A DNA stretch of 64,000 nt from positions 1 through 64,000 of the forward strand of contig CACGZQ010000004.1 in assembly GCA_902577575.1 (NCBI GenBank), written 5' to 3'. Positions 63,153 through 64,000 of this stretch are shown here, one piece after another. This DNA comes from an uncultured Pelagibacteraceae bacterium (lineage in GTDB: Bacteria; Pseudomonadota; Alphaproteobacteria; Pelagibacterales; Pelagibacteraceae). Below the pieces are notes generated by a model. It did no database searches, had not been told where the DNA came from, and worked only from the letters and a program-made list of their open reading frames with translations. The first letter of the stretch is position 1, and each line of letters opens with the position of its first letter. A program made the position numbers and the translations under genes.

Positions 63153-64000
63153 TGATTAGTAATATTAACTTTGTATCAAAATTTAAAAAAGCTAACACAA
63201 TATCAATTATTATTTTCATTTTAAGTATTCTTTTAATATTTTTTAAGGGTTTAAATTATGGAATTGATTTTAAAGGAGGGACTTTAATAGAGCTTAGGGC
63301 TGATAGTAACATAAATGTATCAGCTATCAGAGATACTTTAAATACAATGAATCTAGGGGATATTAATGTAAAAAAATTCGGAAATGACAGTGATTTTTTA
63401 ATTAAAGTAGAGCAGAAAAACTCGAATGATAATAATTTAATTCCTGAAATCAAAAAAAAATTGACTGAAAGTTTAAATTCTAAGATTGATTTTAGAAGAG
63501 TAGAAAATGTTGGTCCTAAAGTAAGTGCTGAACTCCTGGAGTCATCTGTTATAGCCATTTCATTAGCCTTAGCAGCTATGCTTTTCTATATATGGGTAAG
63601 ATTTGAGTGGCAATTTAGTATTGGTTCAATTATTGCATTATTTCATGATGTTGTGATTACACTTGGTATTTTTTCTTTTTTATCATTAGAAATTAACTTA
63701 TCAATAATTGCAGCTGTGCTTACAATAGTTGGTTACTCAATGAATGACACGGTTGTAATTTATGATCGTATTAGAGAAAATTTGTTGAAATATAATAAAG
63801 TCAGCATAAGTGATATAGCTAATTTGTCAATTAATGAAACTTTAGCCAGAACAATCATAACTTCTATTACAACATTACTTGCTTTATTTTCAATATATAT
63901 ATTAGGTGGAGAAATTCTTAGAGGCTTCTCATTTGCTATGATTTTGGGTGTCATGATTGGAACTTATTCATCAATTTTTGTTGCTTCTCCAATCTTAAAG
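63152..64000 (+). CDS. secF: Preprotein translocase subunit SecF (3' end cut by window)
   Basis: 283 residues visible, open to the window edge. The start MISNINFVSKFKKANTISII leads to span 1, then LNYGIDFKGGTLIELR, the SecF-type VENVGPKVSAELLESS, and VGYSMNDTVVIYDRIREN. SecF pairs with SecD. The ATG at 63152 overlaps the secD stop by one base. Missing are only the last residues of the C-terminal end. Confidence 0.95.
   Translation, partial: MISNINFVSKFKKANTISIIIFILSILLIFFKGLNYGIDFKGGTLIELRADSNINVSAIRDTLNTMNLGDINVKKFGNDSDFLIKVEQKNSNDNNLIPEIKKKLTESLNSKIDFRRVENVGPKVSAELLESSVIAISLALAAMLFYIWVRFEWQFSIGSIIALFHDVVITLGIFSFLSLEINLSIIAAVLTIVGYSMNDTVVIYDRIRENLLKYNKVSISDIANLSINETLARTIITSITTLLALFSIYILGGEILRGFSFAMILGVMIGTYSSIFVASPILK

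Noticed and set aside
1-64000. CRISPR array, insertion sequence, prophage or rRNA
   Set aside because: No regularly spaced repeats, transposase or integrase ORFs, phage structural genes or rRNA-like sequence were seen.

Overview
The window looks like chromosomal DNA from a streamlined marine alphaproteobacterium of the SAR11 (Pelagibacterales) type or its HIMB59/AEGEAN-169 neighbour. The evidence is very low G+C, near-continuous coding, one-to-ten-base overlaps between successive genes, tiny intergenic gaps, many ABC importers for small osmolytes and amino acids, and the alphaproteobacterial gene order dgt-argS-(SPOR slot)-nagZ-scpA-scpB-tatABC-serS-yajC-secD-secF. Group assignment is inference. 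Side-by-side gap, pyk and pfk argue against surface group Ia, whose cultured members are reported to lack pfk and pyk.

Layout. 1-9.1 kb: the end of a TrkH-type potassium transporter, then a glycerol module (gpsA, glpK and the importer glpV-S-T-P-Q-U). 9.1-10.4 kb: a membrane-anchored PQQ-sugar-dehydrogenase-like propeller. 10.4-13.8 kb: surface-sugar genes (DegT aminotransferase, cupin, glycosyltransferase, GDP-mannose dehydratase). 13.9-16.4 kb: a GT-C-like membrane protein and two small proteins. 16.4-23.6 kb: glycolysis (gap, pyk, pfk) mixed with a metallo-hydrolase/SGNH pair, a hydratase-family gene and two small ORFs. 23.7-27.6 kb: an iron importer behind two Fur-like boxes. 27.6-29.7 kb: tRNA-Arg, galE, zapE. 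29.9-34.1 kb: a general amino-acid importer (aapJQMP). 34.1-36.5 kb: cysK-like gene, an exported protein, an XRE regulator, tRNA-Asn and tRNA-Cys. 36.8-40.3 kb: a possible island with a glycosyltransferase-methyltransferase fusion and a large membrane protein. 40.3-46.6 kb: a sugar/osmolyte importer with its own GH63-type hydrolase. 46.6-53.3 kb: valS, ilvD, manC, xth, erpA. 53.3-64 kb: the conserved dgt-to-secF run, cut by the window end in secF.

How the genes fit together. Glycerol, amino acids, ferric iron and probably a glycoside osmolyte are imported by four ABC systems. In all four, the binding-protein gene is followed by an RNA hairpin before the membrane genes. Glycerol enters as glycerol-3-phosphate through GlpK and can be exchanged with DHAP by GpsA, next to lower glycolysis. 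ManC (GDP-mannose), Gmd (GDP-4-keto-6-deoxymannose) and the DegT aminotransferase could make GDP-perosamine for a surface glycan, with GalE supplying UDP-galactose.

The most interesting points are the GH63-linked importer, one of whose permeases carries an inserted Ig-like (DUF11-like) loop domain; the complementary defects of the GlpS and GlpT ATPases; the hairpin after every binding-protein gene; the consistent 4-8 base overlap of convergent gene ends; and the possible tRNA-Cys-flanked island. No CRISPR array, insertion sequence, rRNA or prophage was seen. No gene-free stretch exceeds 300 bases; the longest is about 245 bases at 36537-36781.
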